DNA of 64,000 nucleotides from Litoditis marina (taxonomy: Eukaryota; Nematoda; Chromadorea; Rhabditida; Rhabditidae). A model generated the notes under the pieces. The model worked only from the letters and a program-made list of their open reading frames with translations, did not search any database and had not been told where the DNA came from. The stretch is from assembly GCA_964036275.1 (NCBI GenBank), contig OZ038435.1, positions 1,178,001-1,242,000 on the forward strand, in the 5' to 3' direction. Made by a program: the position numbers and the translations under genes. Shown here in pieces: positions 1 to 11,074 of this stretch. Each line of letters starts with the position of its first letter. The stretch's first letter is position 1.

Positions 1-234
1 GGGTAGTACAACTCTGACATATTTCCAAAGGTACATATTCTGGTACGAAGATACAATATTCAATTTGTGTATGTACATGTTACATGTAACCGGTTGCAGT
101 GAACTTAGAGGTCGGTTAGACCTCTACACGGTTACGAAATAACAAACACATTCGCCTTCCTCTCTATAGAAGTGAGTATATAATGCCAAAAGATATATCT
201 GTAATATGATCTTATTACAAAAAGAAAAAAAACA

Positions 235-3200
235 CTAATTGAAAAACCCACTCAAAGGTTGATGCTCCTGGTTCTCAACAGTCGCCTGACTTGTCACATC
301 CCCAGACGATTTTTCAGTCGATGAAGCCGCAAAATCCATAACTACCGGCTCTGAACAAAGAACAATCAAGCTGCGAATCGCGAATGATTATTATAAATGG
401 TAATAATACTTTTCCGAATCAACTTTTCTCGCTGAACATTTTGTGGATTTTGGATTCGAACACGTGAAACATGATAAGTTTTTCATAAAAATAGACAAAT
501 ATTCTCGTTTTCGGCGTAAAAGTAGCTCGTTTATCAACTTTTCTGGCTATTCAGTCCACTTTATCAGGATGTCAAGAGTAAACAAATGAACAATAAACTT
601 GTCAAGAGTAAACAAATGAACGCTTGTTTGCAGAATATATTTTTTCATGACGGTAAAAAGTTTCAAATCAGGTTTATCAGTACGAAAATTTAGCAAACGA
701 ATGTTATCGTATTTGCTCATGCTGAGCACACTATAAGTTTTGACAAAACGCGCGCGCATGCACGCGACGCGACAAAAATTTCAAATCAAGTTCTATAGGT
801 TTTACAGTACGAAATCTGGAGAACGAAGGTGTAAGTGCATGCCAAATGACATATATTGCCAGGCCGCACGACAACCATGGAAAAAGTCGATCTTCCGCAA
901 ACCCATGGCACAGGCTTGGTATAACGGAGAATAGTCATGTTTGGTATCGTTTTGTACAGAATTCTATACAAGATTTACAACTGCTAGACGCCGCAGGCGT
1001 CTAGTCAAGAGTAAACAAATGAACAATAAACTACTAATACTTACTGAACACGGGCAGCTGCCTGTTGTGTGCCCGTGGCACGGCCCTCATTGGCTTGTCC
1101 CTGCCCTCCAACTGCCGTCTCTCGGCCTTCGACAGAATACCCCGCGGCTGCTGCCCAGAACGGAGCATCTCCTCCTCTTTCTGCAAATATGCTCCCTTTC
1201 AGTGTTTCACTTTTTATTGTTTCGAATTTTTTATTCAACTAGCTAAGTAGTTGTTGAATGTTTTTCAATGTGTATGAATATTATGAAGCATATTGCGAGA
1301 TCTAGATGAAGACTAGTAAATATTGTCGATTTAGTTCAAATACTAATAGTTTTATGTTACATGTTCACAGAAGTAATAGCAAAAATTATGTACTGTGAAG
1401 AAAATCCACCCACCTTCGCCTGTTTCGCCAGATAGCTGTTCGTGAACGGCGTTGTTGCGATGGGGGTAGATGCCACCCGTTTCGTGGTCTGAAACTTTAT
1501 TTATTTATGAATGTTAAAAAAAATATGAAACTATCAATAGCTATCTAAGAATCTGTTGCTGTTCAATACTACACAACATAAACTTAGCCGATAGGAAAAT
1601 GAAGAGGAAATTCAACCAGCGTCCAGTAAAGTAGGAAAGAGAGATACACTCAGGAAATTGGGGCTTTGCAATAAAGAGATACATTATTGTTCCTCTTTCG
1701 TACAGAAAAACAACAAAAACGTACACTTTTTTGAATTGTTTTCGGCTGCGGCGTGCAAGGGACTACGTGATTGAAGGGTTGCAGCAGCTTCTGCACCGGG
1801 GGCACAGTCTTGGTTGCCGAGCCTGGCTGGCCTGAACAATAAACAAATATACACCATTAAGGTCTGACAATTCAAATGGAAGGAGTGCGTTTTTATGTTT
1901 ATATACGTGAACATTAATGATTTCGCATCAAAAATAGACATATGCTCCTTCCATGGCGATAATGCAGCCCGTCTTCCGATTTTGACTATTCGAACCACCT
2001 TAGTGGGGGGGGGGGGGGGGGGTGGATATATGAATAAATTGTTCCGAACAAACAGCAATCTCCCTTTTCTGCTCTGCATTGACGGTTCTTTCTATAACCA
2101 TACTGTGAAGAAGTTTTTTTCATATTCAGCTGAATAAGCAACTATTTTCCGTTTTTGGGCTCTTCTCAACTACTTCATATTCATATCTCACCACTCGAAC
2201 AGGTCTTGCTTGTAGTCGCTGTTCTCTCCTTCTCCTTTCTCGACTGGAGTTGCAATTTCAGTACCCGGACCTCGTCTTCGAAGAACTTCAGCTGGTTTTC
2301 ACTACGCGACAATTGCGCCTGAAAAATACATCGTATGCATATCGTTCATACATGAGGCGACTTTGTTCTCCACAAAAAAATATTGAAAATCAGGTGTTTT
2401 ATCTGGATGAAATACTACAAAACTGGGTGGAAAGTGAGGTTTTCATCAGTAAAGGTGACATTTTTTAGTTCAAAACCTCGATTTTGAAAAAAAATGGGTG
2501 ATTCAATTTCCAAACCAACAAAGTCGCCCTACGTTTGATATCGTTCAAACGGTCCCAAATCAGCTCACCATTCTAAATTTCTTGAAACAAATATCAATAG
2601 AAAAGCTCTATGGTCGGGTCATATCGGTATTAAAACAAGTAAGTATGAAAACGATCTGGTCTCACATCAACCAACTAACAAAATCAGTAATACAGTAATC
2701 AGCCTATACATCCAGCACAGTTAATGCCGATGAAATGAGAACAGAATAGTCAAGATATGCCACAACAAACCCTGCGCCAACTGGACAAACACAATTTTTT
2801 GCAACATCACAATCCAACTGATGTATATACGGTAAAGTTAACGTTCATAAGACAAAGGATATGACTTACCGTCAAGCTCAAGTTCTCGTCGTGCAGACTG
2901 TCGCGCTGCTTATTCACACTGACCAGAAGACCTTCTATCCTCTCAAACTCCATTCTGTAAGTGAAAGAATAAAGATAATTCAACCGATACCACTATTTTT
3001 GATCAATGAACACAACACGAAATGTGTTGCAAATCACAGCTGCGACAACATGTCGCAGATATTTTTTCGAGGCCACCAAAACAGTTCGGCTGAAAATCTT
3101 AGACAGCATTAGGTTTTTTTACATACACGAGAGAGGGGAGAGAAATGAGATAGATAGAAATTATTGCTTTATGCTCCAAACTACAAACGAAGAGAAAGTG

Positions 3201-6200
3201 TGATCAGACACCGATTTTAAACCTTAATCTTAATGGCATGAAAATTGGGCAAATTTTCCCAATTTCAGCGCTATTCGGACAAGTTTATTGGATAACGTAT
3301 GTGCTACCAACCTCAACGAGACGAATCTAGATCTGAGTACGGGATCAATGCCGGGGCCGCGCGCCTTCTCCCCCGACTGTAGAAATTCGTTGCGTAGATT
3401 GGAACAACGCTTGTTGGCCTCCTCCAGATTGGCACGCAGGCGGGCCAGCTCGGGCTTCTGGTCACTGCACTCACAGCGGGCGTAGCCCTGTAAATAACTC
3501 CCCGTTGTTGTCTTTTAACGTTAACACCTTACCTTAACGATTCCTTTACGAGATTTTTCCCCCGCAGCAAAGAGCTATAGGAAGTGTCCAAGTCTTCGTT
3601 GTAGGTTGGTCTCGATATACGCTACAATTCTCACATTTCGAGCTAAAAGAAACGGGATCCGAAAAACATAGTGGTATACTGTGTCTGTGTTTGTTATCTT
3701 ATTCCGTAACCAGAAGTAGAACATGAACAGCGGCCTGGTAGTCACAAATTCCCTGCAAATTTTTCGAAAATGTGCGAAATTAAAAGTTTTTAAAAACCGA
3801 AACCAACCCCATTTCCGGCCCTTCGAATGGCTCGCAGTCGAGCCTCGTCCAGCTCATTTGAGAGACGATAGTTCTCCGCCTTCAGCGCCTCGCACTCCGC
3901 GAACAACTGCTTCAGATCTCGCTCCAGACCGGCTCGTTCGTCTACAAACTGAAAACAGACAATTTCTTTGCCCATTTTCGATTTCCGATAATTCGTGAAT
4001 TATCAGCCGAAAAACGATTCTACTTTTTGTAGAATAATCGTAACTTACTGGCTTGTGTTCTCGTCATTACTACAAGATTTCATGACGCAAACGGTTACAA
4101 TTCGTAGTGCCTATTTTCTGTGCGAACTGCGAACGTAATCTTTTTTTTATTTCATTCTGTGCCTGTCCACACTCAGAATCAGAATCTTTAAATTTAATTA
4201 AAAAAAAGAGGGAGAATCGGAGAAACTATAATCCATACCGTCACGTATGTAAACCTCCGTAGTTGACGTGCAATAAAACCGAAAATCCAGTAAATAAAAG
4301 ACCTACCTCGGAAAATACAGAATTCCCCCGACTGGCCCCGGGAACACACTTCAGCTCCATCATCTCGCTCTCTAGTGTCGACTTCTCGTCTCTCAACTCC
4401 TGAAATCACACAAATGTTATTTTCAAAACATTTCAACTTGTGTACTTCCAAATAAGAGCGGATCGAAAACCAACAGTCTTTGAAAGACTAGCCAACAGCA
4501 AAGCACATAGCGAACTGTATGTTTACTCAGAATGTCATATTATATATCCACGAGAACAACAAAACTGCCAAAAATGAGTCGTGAGCCACGTTCCTCGAAC
4601 TCATTGTTATAAGATTTTTGTACCTTTATGGTATTTCCGCGGTCAGCCAGCATATGGTGGACACTCTCCAGCTCCTCCTTGCATTCCTCATTTTCTTGCG
4701 TCACTGACGCAAGTTTGACCTTTAGCGTGACAATTTCCATCAGAGCATCGTCCTTTTCGTCCCTGAGGCGAATCTGAACAGGCTTCACAATTTCACGAAT
4801 TGATCGCAATACGAACGTTTTGGTCTGATCCGGAGAAATTAATTGTTTTCGACTAAAAAGGCCTACAATGTTATTCAAATAACATATACTAACGATATGG
4901 GTTCATTATCTACTCTAATCTCTACATAAGTAAGTAGAGATTAGAGTAGATAATAAGTTGAACTTTTTCCAATTTTTCAAGAACGTTAGCTACAGTAGTT
5001 GAGAATAACGTCTGAAACGTGGAGCTAAACCATACTAAAGAAAACTCTTCGCCAGCTTCTACAAAAAGGGAAAACCAACCAGTTCTTCCTCGTCGATTTG
5101 TGGCGGCGGTGGTTCAGTATAGACGCTAACATCGGGACATGGTCGAGACATTTCTCGGAGTTCCTTCTCGGCCTCCAGACGAGCCTGTTCCGCCTTCTCC
5201 AACTTGCTCGACACATCATGGAGGGTTGTCGATTTCTCCTCCAGCTGAATAATTACGGTTATTACTCTAGTCACTAGAAGCGTAGAACGCAAAACTTTCC
5301 GGTAAACACCGGCCGGGTTGGGCGGGACTGGCTTTCGAAACGTGTTGAAAAAATATATATAAACTAGACCATTCGCCCGAAAGCATCAAAACACCTCAAG
5401 TCGAGGTAAAATCAGAAGTTAGGCTTCAGTCTACATATAACTCGAATCCGATCGAAATGTTGAACAGTTGTGTGAGGGTCTCAAAAGGCTCTATTTAGTT
5501 AGAAATTTGAAGACAGAAGAGCTTATTAACACACGACCGCAACGTTGACCGAATAGCCGAAAAAAGAGCTACTTTTTTCCTACTTTTGATGCAAAATCAT
5601 TCATTTTCACGGGTTTGAATCTAAATCTAAAAACGGACAACTTTTTGTCAAATATTACTGATGTATGAACAAAATGAGTAACCTGAGAGCGTAGAGCAGC
5701 CAGTTGTCCTTCTAGTCGAGTGACATCGGCGGCCGACCCCCGCGAACTCGAGGCGCTCAAGTGTAGTTTTCGGTTCTCCTCCTCCAATTCGGCACACATC
5801 TCGTCTCGATTCTTGAGGGCTGCATCTTTGCGAGCTACATCCTGTAATGTGACAAAATCTATATTGAATCGGAGTTTCTTGAAGTTATTTATTTTTAATG
5901 AACAAGCAACCGGATTGGACCTGGCTTTTAAGGTGAATAGTATGTTAAATGATTGATTAAACTATTCTGAATCACATTACTTTTCCACTGCACGTGTGGA
6001 GCTTTGAAATATGTTCTACATTCGCTTTACGCTTATCGGTTGACCAAAAACAAGCTCTACGGTTGAAAGGATTGGAAAATATTTCATAAAGAAGATATGA
6101 TGAATTAATGAATACTATACATTAGCAACATACCAATTTAAGCTGACGGTTCTCTGCATCGAGCTCAATCAGCTTCTCCTTGACAACCTCGGGTAGATCC

Positions 6201-6202
6201 AT
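235..6202 (-). CDS. spdl-1: Spindly-like kinetochore dynein adaptor (13 exons, 532 aa)
   Basis: Exons, in transcript order: 6202-6134, 5841-5683, 5244-5080, 4773-4624, 4399-4307, 3948-3808, 3487-3312, 2954-2870, 2318-2192, 1831-1725, 1488-1414, 1180-1045, 350-235. All junction phases agree and the frame stays open to TAG. The protein is a long coiled coil (residues about 1-410) with a Ser/Thr/Pro-rich basic tail. At about 206-212 it reads GNSVFSE followed by FVDERAGLERDL, close to the Spindly box (GNSLFAEVEDRR in human), which contacts the dynactin pointed end. A later stretch, QLSRSENQLKFFEDEVRVLK, resembles the human Spindly segment around QLSESENMKLRAKL. Human Spindly has 605 residues. Known role: dynein/dynactin recruitment to kinetochores and checkpoint silencing. 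Oddities: I see no AAxxG CC1 box near the N-terminus, and the C-terminus (SGFFN) lacks a CaaX farnesylation signal. A 5' UTR exon probably lies just upstream (acceptor near 6253). Confidence 0.8.
571..1027. repeat. Direct repeats in the last Spindly intron
   Basis: A unit beginning GTCAAGAGTAAACAAATGAA occurs at 571, 601 and 1003. The first and third copies match over about 29 bases. Inside the interval a second diverged direct repeat (TTTCAAATCAGG / TTTCAAATCAAG then CAGTACGAAA) occurs near 660 and 778. The segment around 745-780 (ACGCGACGCGACAAAAAT) is shared with the foldback element at 58980. This looks like insertion and duplication debris, with no coding potential. Confidence 0.6.
4905..4954. 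repeat. Perfect 21-bp-armed hairpin in a Spindly intron
   Basis: Positions 4905-4925 and 4934-4954 are exact reverse complements, with an 8-base loop. It lies in the intron between exons 3 and 4. It could be a small hairpin transposon remnant or a structured intronic RNA. Confidence 0.8.
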
Positions 6203-7294
6203 ACTTCGTTAACACATGAGTAGCACACTGTCTCTCAATCAATCGTGCGTGGTCTAAGAAAACAATATATTAGCGAAGATGCGACCGAAACTAACCGATT
6301 AAACGTAAGAAATAAGCTATGAACGTGAGAGGGTGTAGAAGAACGTGCAAACAGAGAGAAAGCTAGAAACGTAAACAAACACAAACGAAAAATAGAATTC
6401 TGAGATAGAGAGATTGAAAAAGAGGAGCAAAATTGATTGACCACAATTAGTTTGAATTCAAGAAATTGCCGCGTGAATGCCCGTGTCCGAGATGACGGCA
6501 GTCTGCGTATATTCTGTATTTTTCTTCAGACGACGCCGGAACACATTACTGCAGTAAGACTATGAACAAAATTGTTATTTATAAACTAAGCTTTTTCACT
6601 GATGAGATTCAAAAGAATGTGTTGTAGTTTATTACTACAAGAAATTTCAATGCTAAGCTGGCCATCTGGTCAAGTCAACAGGAGATAACGCAAAAGGCAA
6701 AAAGTTTTTGACCAGTTTTTCGTTCATAAAACTGAGGAAGTCATGTTCTGAAATATTTGCTCTGTGACCACTATCACTGTAGCAGGCAAAAGAAACTACT
6801 CAATCTGCCCTATCGTATCTCCTTCTCTACCCTGAGCACTACAAACTACTGTAGGAAGTTACCAATGAGTGGGAACTATATAAGTTTCATGATAGCTGGA
6901 TCTCATGGGTTTTAACAGCAGATCAGGGTTCGAAGCGTAGGAAGACGATTTGCGTCACTCCTGCTACAAAGGGAGAGGGAACATGTAGGTAGATGAGACG
7001 CAGAGAGTTTACATTTATCTGTTCCATGCACTTTGTAATCAAGATTTGGTCAGCCCCTTACAAAGTGTGTCCGAGCAGAACAATTTATATGGCGTGGGCT
7101 TTTTCCACAGCAAGCCAAAACGGTGTATCTTGTTCTATCTCGCTGTATTTGTAGTTCGGTCCTATTACTTTCAAAGACTTAGTAACTCGCTATCGGTGTA
7201 CGGCTTGGCGACGGCTATAACCAACTTGCCCTTTGCAAAGTCATGACGTAAATTCGCGCACCGGAAATAGGGCTCTTCATCATTTAGGGGTGAA
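6203..7294. other. Divergent intergenic region, Spindly / saposin gene
   Basis: The two flanking genes point away from each other. The first 250 bases are CT-rich on the minus strand and hold a likely 5' UTR exon of Spindly (acceptor TTTTCTTAG near 6253, then a very short upstream ATG-TGT-TAA reading frame). I see no further gene. Confidence 0.5.
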
Positions 7295-9587
7295 ATGGAG
7301 AACCTCAACCGGATATGGAGAATAGGGAGGGGGATTGTGTTCATTCTACTCCATATCATGACCCTTGCCATCACGTTTCTTTTATTCTTAACAACAGGTA
7401 ACTTATCGGCTTACTAGAGTCCACATCATTCCCACTGAGACTCATACCGTAGATAATCCAACCTTCCAAGCTCTATTTTCTGATATAAACTTCAACTTTG
7501 TAAAAAAAAACTCTTTGTAATAGGGAATGATGATCGAATGCGATAACTGTTGATTTTTCCGATAACATTTACGTATTTGAAACCGATCAAACGTTCTGTA
7601 AACTTACTGTAGGAGTCTTTGTAGGAATGAAAACGACTATGCATAGTTCTCCCATTTCCTAAGACTTATTAGCAACGCGCTGAAAGTGTACAACTTGTAA
7701 ATGTTGAAACTTTTTCTCAGAATTTTAACCAGAAAACTATAAAGGGTTTAAGATGAAAATGTATGGAACAGACTGTAATGTCCAATTAAACTTTCTTCAA
7801 ATGAAGAATTCACTGACACAAGTTTTGAACGTTCTCATTATTAGTGAGATGTCGACACTAGAATGTACAGCTACAGGCGAAAAGCTTAACAAAAATGTTA
7901 CTTGACAAAAAGCATGTTAAAACTCAAAACACGTTGGGAGAACCTTTTATATGGGTTCACTGTTTGAACGAAAGCAAGCCTGTACGAGGTATGGCTGTAT
8001 CTGTGAAAACGCTTGCAACTTAAAATACCGGAGAAGATGCAGGCTTAAATACTGGTGACTGGTGTCGAATTAGCCTGCATCTCCTTATGAATTTCAGATA
8101 GTTACAGGCGACATTTGACTGACCCCGGTATTTTAAGTTGCAAAGTTGGCGAGTCCGGTATTTTAAGTTGCAAAGTTGGCGAGTCCGGTATTTTAAGTTG
8201 CAACGGTTTTTCAGAGATCACGCCATGTTTGTACTTTGGTTCAATTTCTTTCGGTCGAAACTCGTAAAAGCTACAAAATTAGGAGAACAAAACGGTTAAT
8301 TTGGCCGCAGACAGTCTGAGTACCAGGCGGCGTAGCAATACCTCAAAATCTCATGAGGTACCTCATGATATATCAGCATGAGCTTCTCATAAGATTCTAT
8401 TGATTGATATGCTACAACATTAAGAGTTCACGAATAGCTCATGAGGTATCTCATGAGAAACTCATATTAACTTCTCATGAGTTTGGAGGGATAGCTACGC
8501 CGCCTGAGAGATGTATCGTTGACCTGCAGACTCTCTGGCCATTTGGCTCGGAATCCGTCTGAGAACCCCGCGTTTCCTTTCGTCCCTTTGTTTCTCGCCA
8601 ACTATTCTCCATTTCAGTGACGCTAGCGTCGGCGACAAGTCATAGTGTGGACAACATAATGTCATGTATGTTCTGCGAAATCATCACAGAAGCCTTCGAG
8701 AACGCGAGCACACCGGCCGGAGTTGTGCAGGGAATGTTCAAGTGAGTTCGTGGTTAGTATTTTGGTTTTTGTATAGTAGTGGTCAGATAGAGACTGCAGT
8801 TCACCGTATATGCTAATTTATAAGGTGTGCAAATCGTGCTGATTGAGTGGATAGCAGAATACGTCTAGAGCTGGTACGAATCTCGCGAGAGACAATACTT
8901 TTGACAGCTTTTCTGGCAGTCACGAGTTTTCGATGGAGGGTAGAGACAAGAGTGCTTCTATTTTCTCAGTCAACTTGAAACTGATTACGTTCTTTATATA
9001 TTTAATTTGTCCATTGAGATGTCTACCTACTTGGTGTAGGTTCCACTCCGACAAACTGGAATAATTGCATGCCCAGATACATGAATGCGTTCAATACAAA
9101 TTTAAAAAAACTCTCATTAGTCTAAATATTACAACCCTTCGGCAAATAGGAAAATTTACTGGATAGGAGTGTTCACCGCTAACATCACTGTAGAACCTCG
9201 GAGCAAGAGAGCCATCTGCTAAATAAGGTGTATTGAGCGGTGATTATTTGACTTTTCTATCTGCCTAACAAATCTAACTATTCCAAATTCTCTACAACTA
9301 TGATATTACACTATGATTATTATAAACGTGCTAAAATACAAATACTCTAGACGCGGCAACCATGTGGACGCAATTGAGATTGTACAAATGAAACTGATTA
9401 GTCTAAATGTCAGAACTATATTATATATTTTTAATATTCCAGACGTTGCAACCGTATGGGCCTGATGGAACCTGTCTGTGACCACTTCATCTCGAACAAC
9501 GCCAAGAGGATCTTCCTGCTGGTGCGGTCAGGGGTGGCCCCCCATGAGATATGCGAGAAACTCAATCTGTGCGACGACACCCGATAG
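7295..9587 (+). CDS. Small saposin-B domain protein, secreted or anchored (123 aa)
   Basis: Exons 7295-7397, 8618-8741, 9443-9587; phases 1 and 2 close exactly. Residues about 14-35 form a hydrophobic segment (GIVFILLHIMTLAITFLLF) preceded by Arg, that is a signal peptide or signal anchor. The rest is one saposin-B fold with six cysteines in the usual order: CMFC at the start, then RC and VC in the middle, and IC-x5-C near the end (ICEKLNLC). Saposin-like proteins bind lipids; in nematodes many are gut-secreted amoebapore/caenopore-like antimicrobials, though this activity is not shown by sequence alone. The length fits a single-domain member. One candidate N-glycosylation site (NAS) lies between the first cysteines. 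Intron 1 (1.2 kb) carries a tandem repeat and an inverted-repeat element. Confidence 0.85.
8013..8203. repeat. 30-bp tandem repeat with inverted upstream copy
   Basis: The unit CGGTATTTTAAGTTGCAAAG plus GTTGGCGAGTC is repeated about 2.6 times at 8124-8203. An inverted copy of its core (TTGCAACTTAAAATACCGG) together with AGATGCAGGC lies at 8013-8043, answered by GCCTGCATCT at 8073. The whole interval can fold on itself. It sits in intron 1 of the saposin gene. Confidence 0.65.
8324..8506. mobile_element. Inverted-repeat MITE, family A (GGCGGCGTAGCAAT ends)
   Basis: Starts CAGGCGGCGTAGCAATACC and ends in its imperfect reverse complement (GATAGCTACGCCGCCTG). The interior is built of inverted CTCATGAG-type words. 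Related full copies lie at 13001-13173 and 56016-56180; single ends lie at 26531, 38207-38228 and 63041-63070. No protein is encoded, so it is non-autonomous. Confidence 0.8.
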
Positions 9588-10166
9588 TCGGATGCTCATG
9601 TTGTTTTGGTTTCCCAGATTGTACAAATGAAACATAGACGTGTTGTTGCTGGAATTTCATTGGGTGACTCCTGAGTACGAGATCAGTTGCTCTTTACTCT
9701 TCTTCTATCTTACCCTCTGTTATGGATCCTAGCTTGTTTCGTTTATCTGGCTCGAAATCTCATTTCTTATCATCACCTTGTCCGTTTCCTCCCTCCTCCC
9801 TCTCAATTTGCTTTCCTATTCCCTACGTTCTCTCTCTGTTCCTCTTCCACTCTTCCTTTCTTTCCTACTCTCTCTCTTTTTCTCTCTCTATCCGTTTTCC
9901 TCTTATCTACTGTCTTCTCATCTCCTCATCTCCCTGCTTCTTTCATCTTCTCTATCTTTCTCTCTCTCTCTAACTTACCTTATCTCTTTCTCTCTCTCTC
10001 TCTTACCTTACCTCATATCTCTCTCTCTCTCTCTCCCTATTTCTCCTTCTCTCCCTTCCTCTCTCTCTTACCTTATCTCTCTCTATCTCTCCCTCACTCT
10101 CTCCCTCTTTCTCCTTCTCTCTCTTCCTCTCTCTCTCTTACCTTATCTCTCTCTATCTCTTCCTCA

Positions 10167-10197
<31 letters not shown>

Positions 10198-11074
10198 CCC
10201 CCCCCCCCCCACCAACATCCATCATTGCCTATTTTCACCGTTCCACTAATCGCAACTGATTGTGCCATAGCGTCTCTCCCAAACGAGATCCCGTCCGCGC
10301 TTTGTTTCAAATAGGGGGCTGTTTCTTTCCGCCTGAGAAACAATGCTGTTTTGCGGGAACAGGTCCGCAACGCAGTCCATTGGCTATTGCGCAACACCGC
10401 ATTCGACGCGTCGGCTCTGCCAGCGAATGCTCCTGTTTTTTCTCTCCTTATGGTCTTTACAATAAAGGACGATATCATACGGTGTCCTCACTTTTCTGCT
10501 GTGCCCCCAGGTCAACACTTCTTCGCTTATAGTCATCGTCCACAAAGAATATGGGGAATCACTGTGTATTTAACTTCCTGCTGCGCAAGTAGGGCAGATC
10601 ATCTTCCTATCTCAGAACAAATTTCTAGGACTTGATATATCTTCTTGAGAATCCAGTAGGACTGAATACCTGAATATCCCTATGCGTAGTCGTTGCTCAC
10701 AAGAAACATCGGAACACACGGTGTCTCTACTTTTCTGCTGTGCGATCATGGCGCAACTGCCAGCGACTGCTCCTCACTTCTATTTATTTTTCCTTCCATA
10801 GTCATCGTCCACGAAGAACGGGTGATATGATGTCTGCAGTTTTCTGCTGTGAAAGTGGGTGTCAACCACTGAAGTACTTTTTTTCCAGAGATTTCGTTAA
10901 TCGTCTGATTATATTTGCATGAAGGTGCGCTCATTAGGAGTCGCTGTTGACTTCTCATTTCTTCTTGTCATCTCTTTTGCTCTCAATTTTTTTCGTACAT
11001 CCCTTCTCTCTCTCACTCTTTCTCTCTTTTTTCCATTTCTCACTCTTTTCTGAAGAATTCTGGAGTTTTTATAG
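9588..11074. other. Intergenic, CT-rich low-complexity DNA and decayed repeats
   Basis: From about 9780 to 10212 the plus strand is almost pure pyrimidine, (CT)n with TTAC interruptions, ending in a run of about a dozen C. The long Ser/Leu-rich open frames here are artefacts of that composition. From 10480 to 10860 a degenerate unit recurs two to three times (CGGTGTC, ACTTTTCTGCTGTG, then ATAGTCATCGTCCAC), probably an old tandem or dispersed repeat. No gene is seen. The last 100 bases, CT-rich again, precede the ATG of the next gene. Confidence 0.6.

Noticed and set aside
9687..10314. Overlapping 178-190-codon plus-strand frames rich in Ser and Leu
   Set aside because: They are readings of a (CT)n tract in three frames; no splice context, domain or normal codon use.
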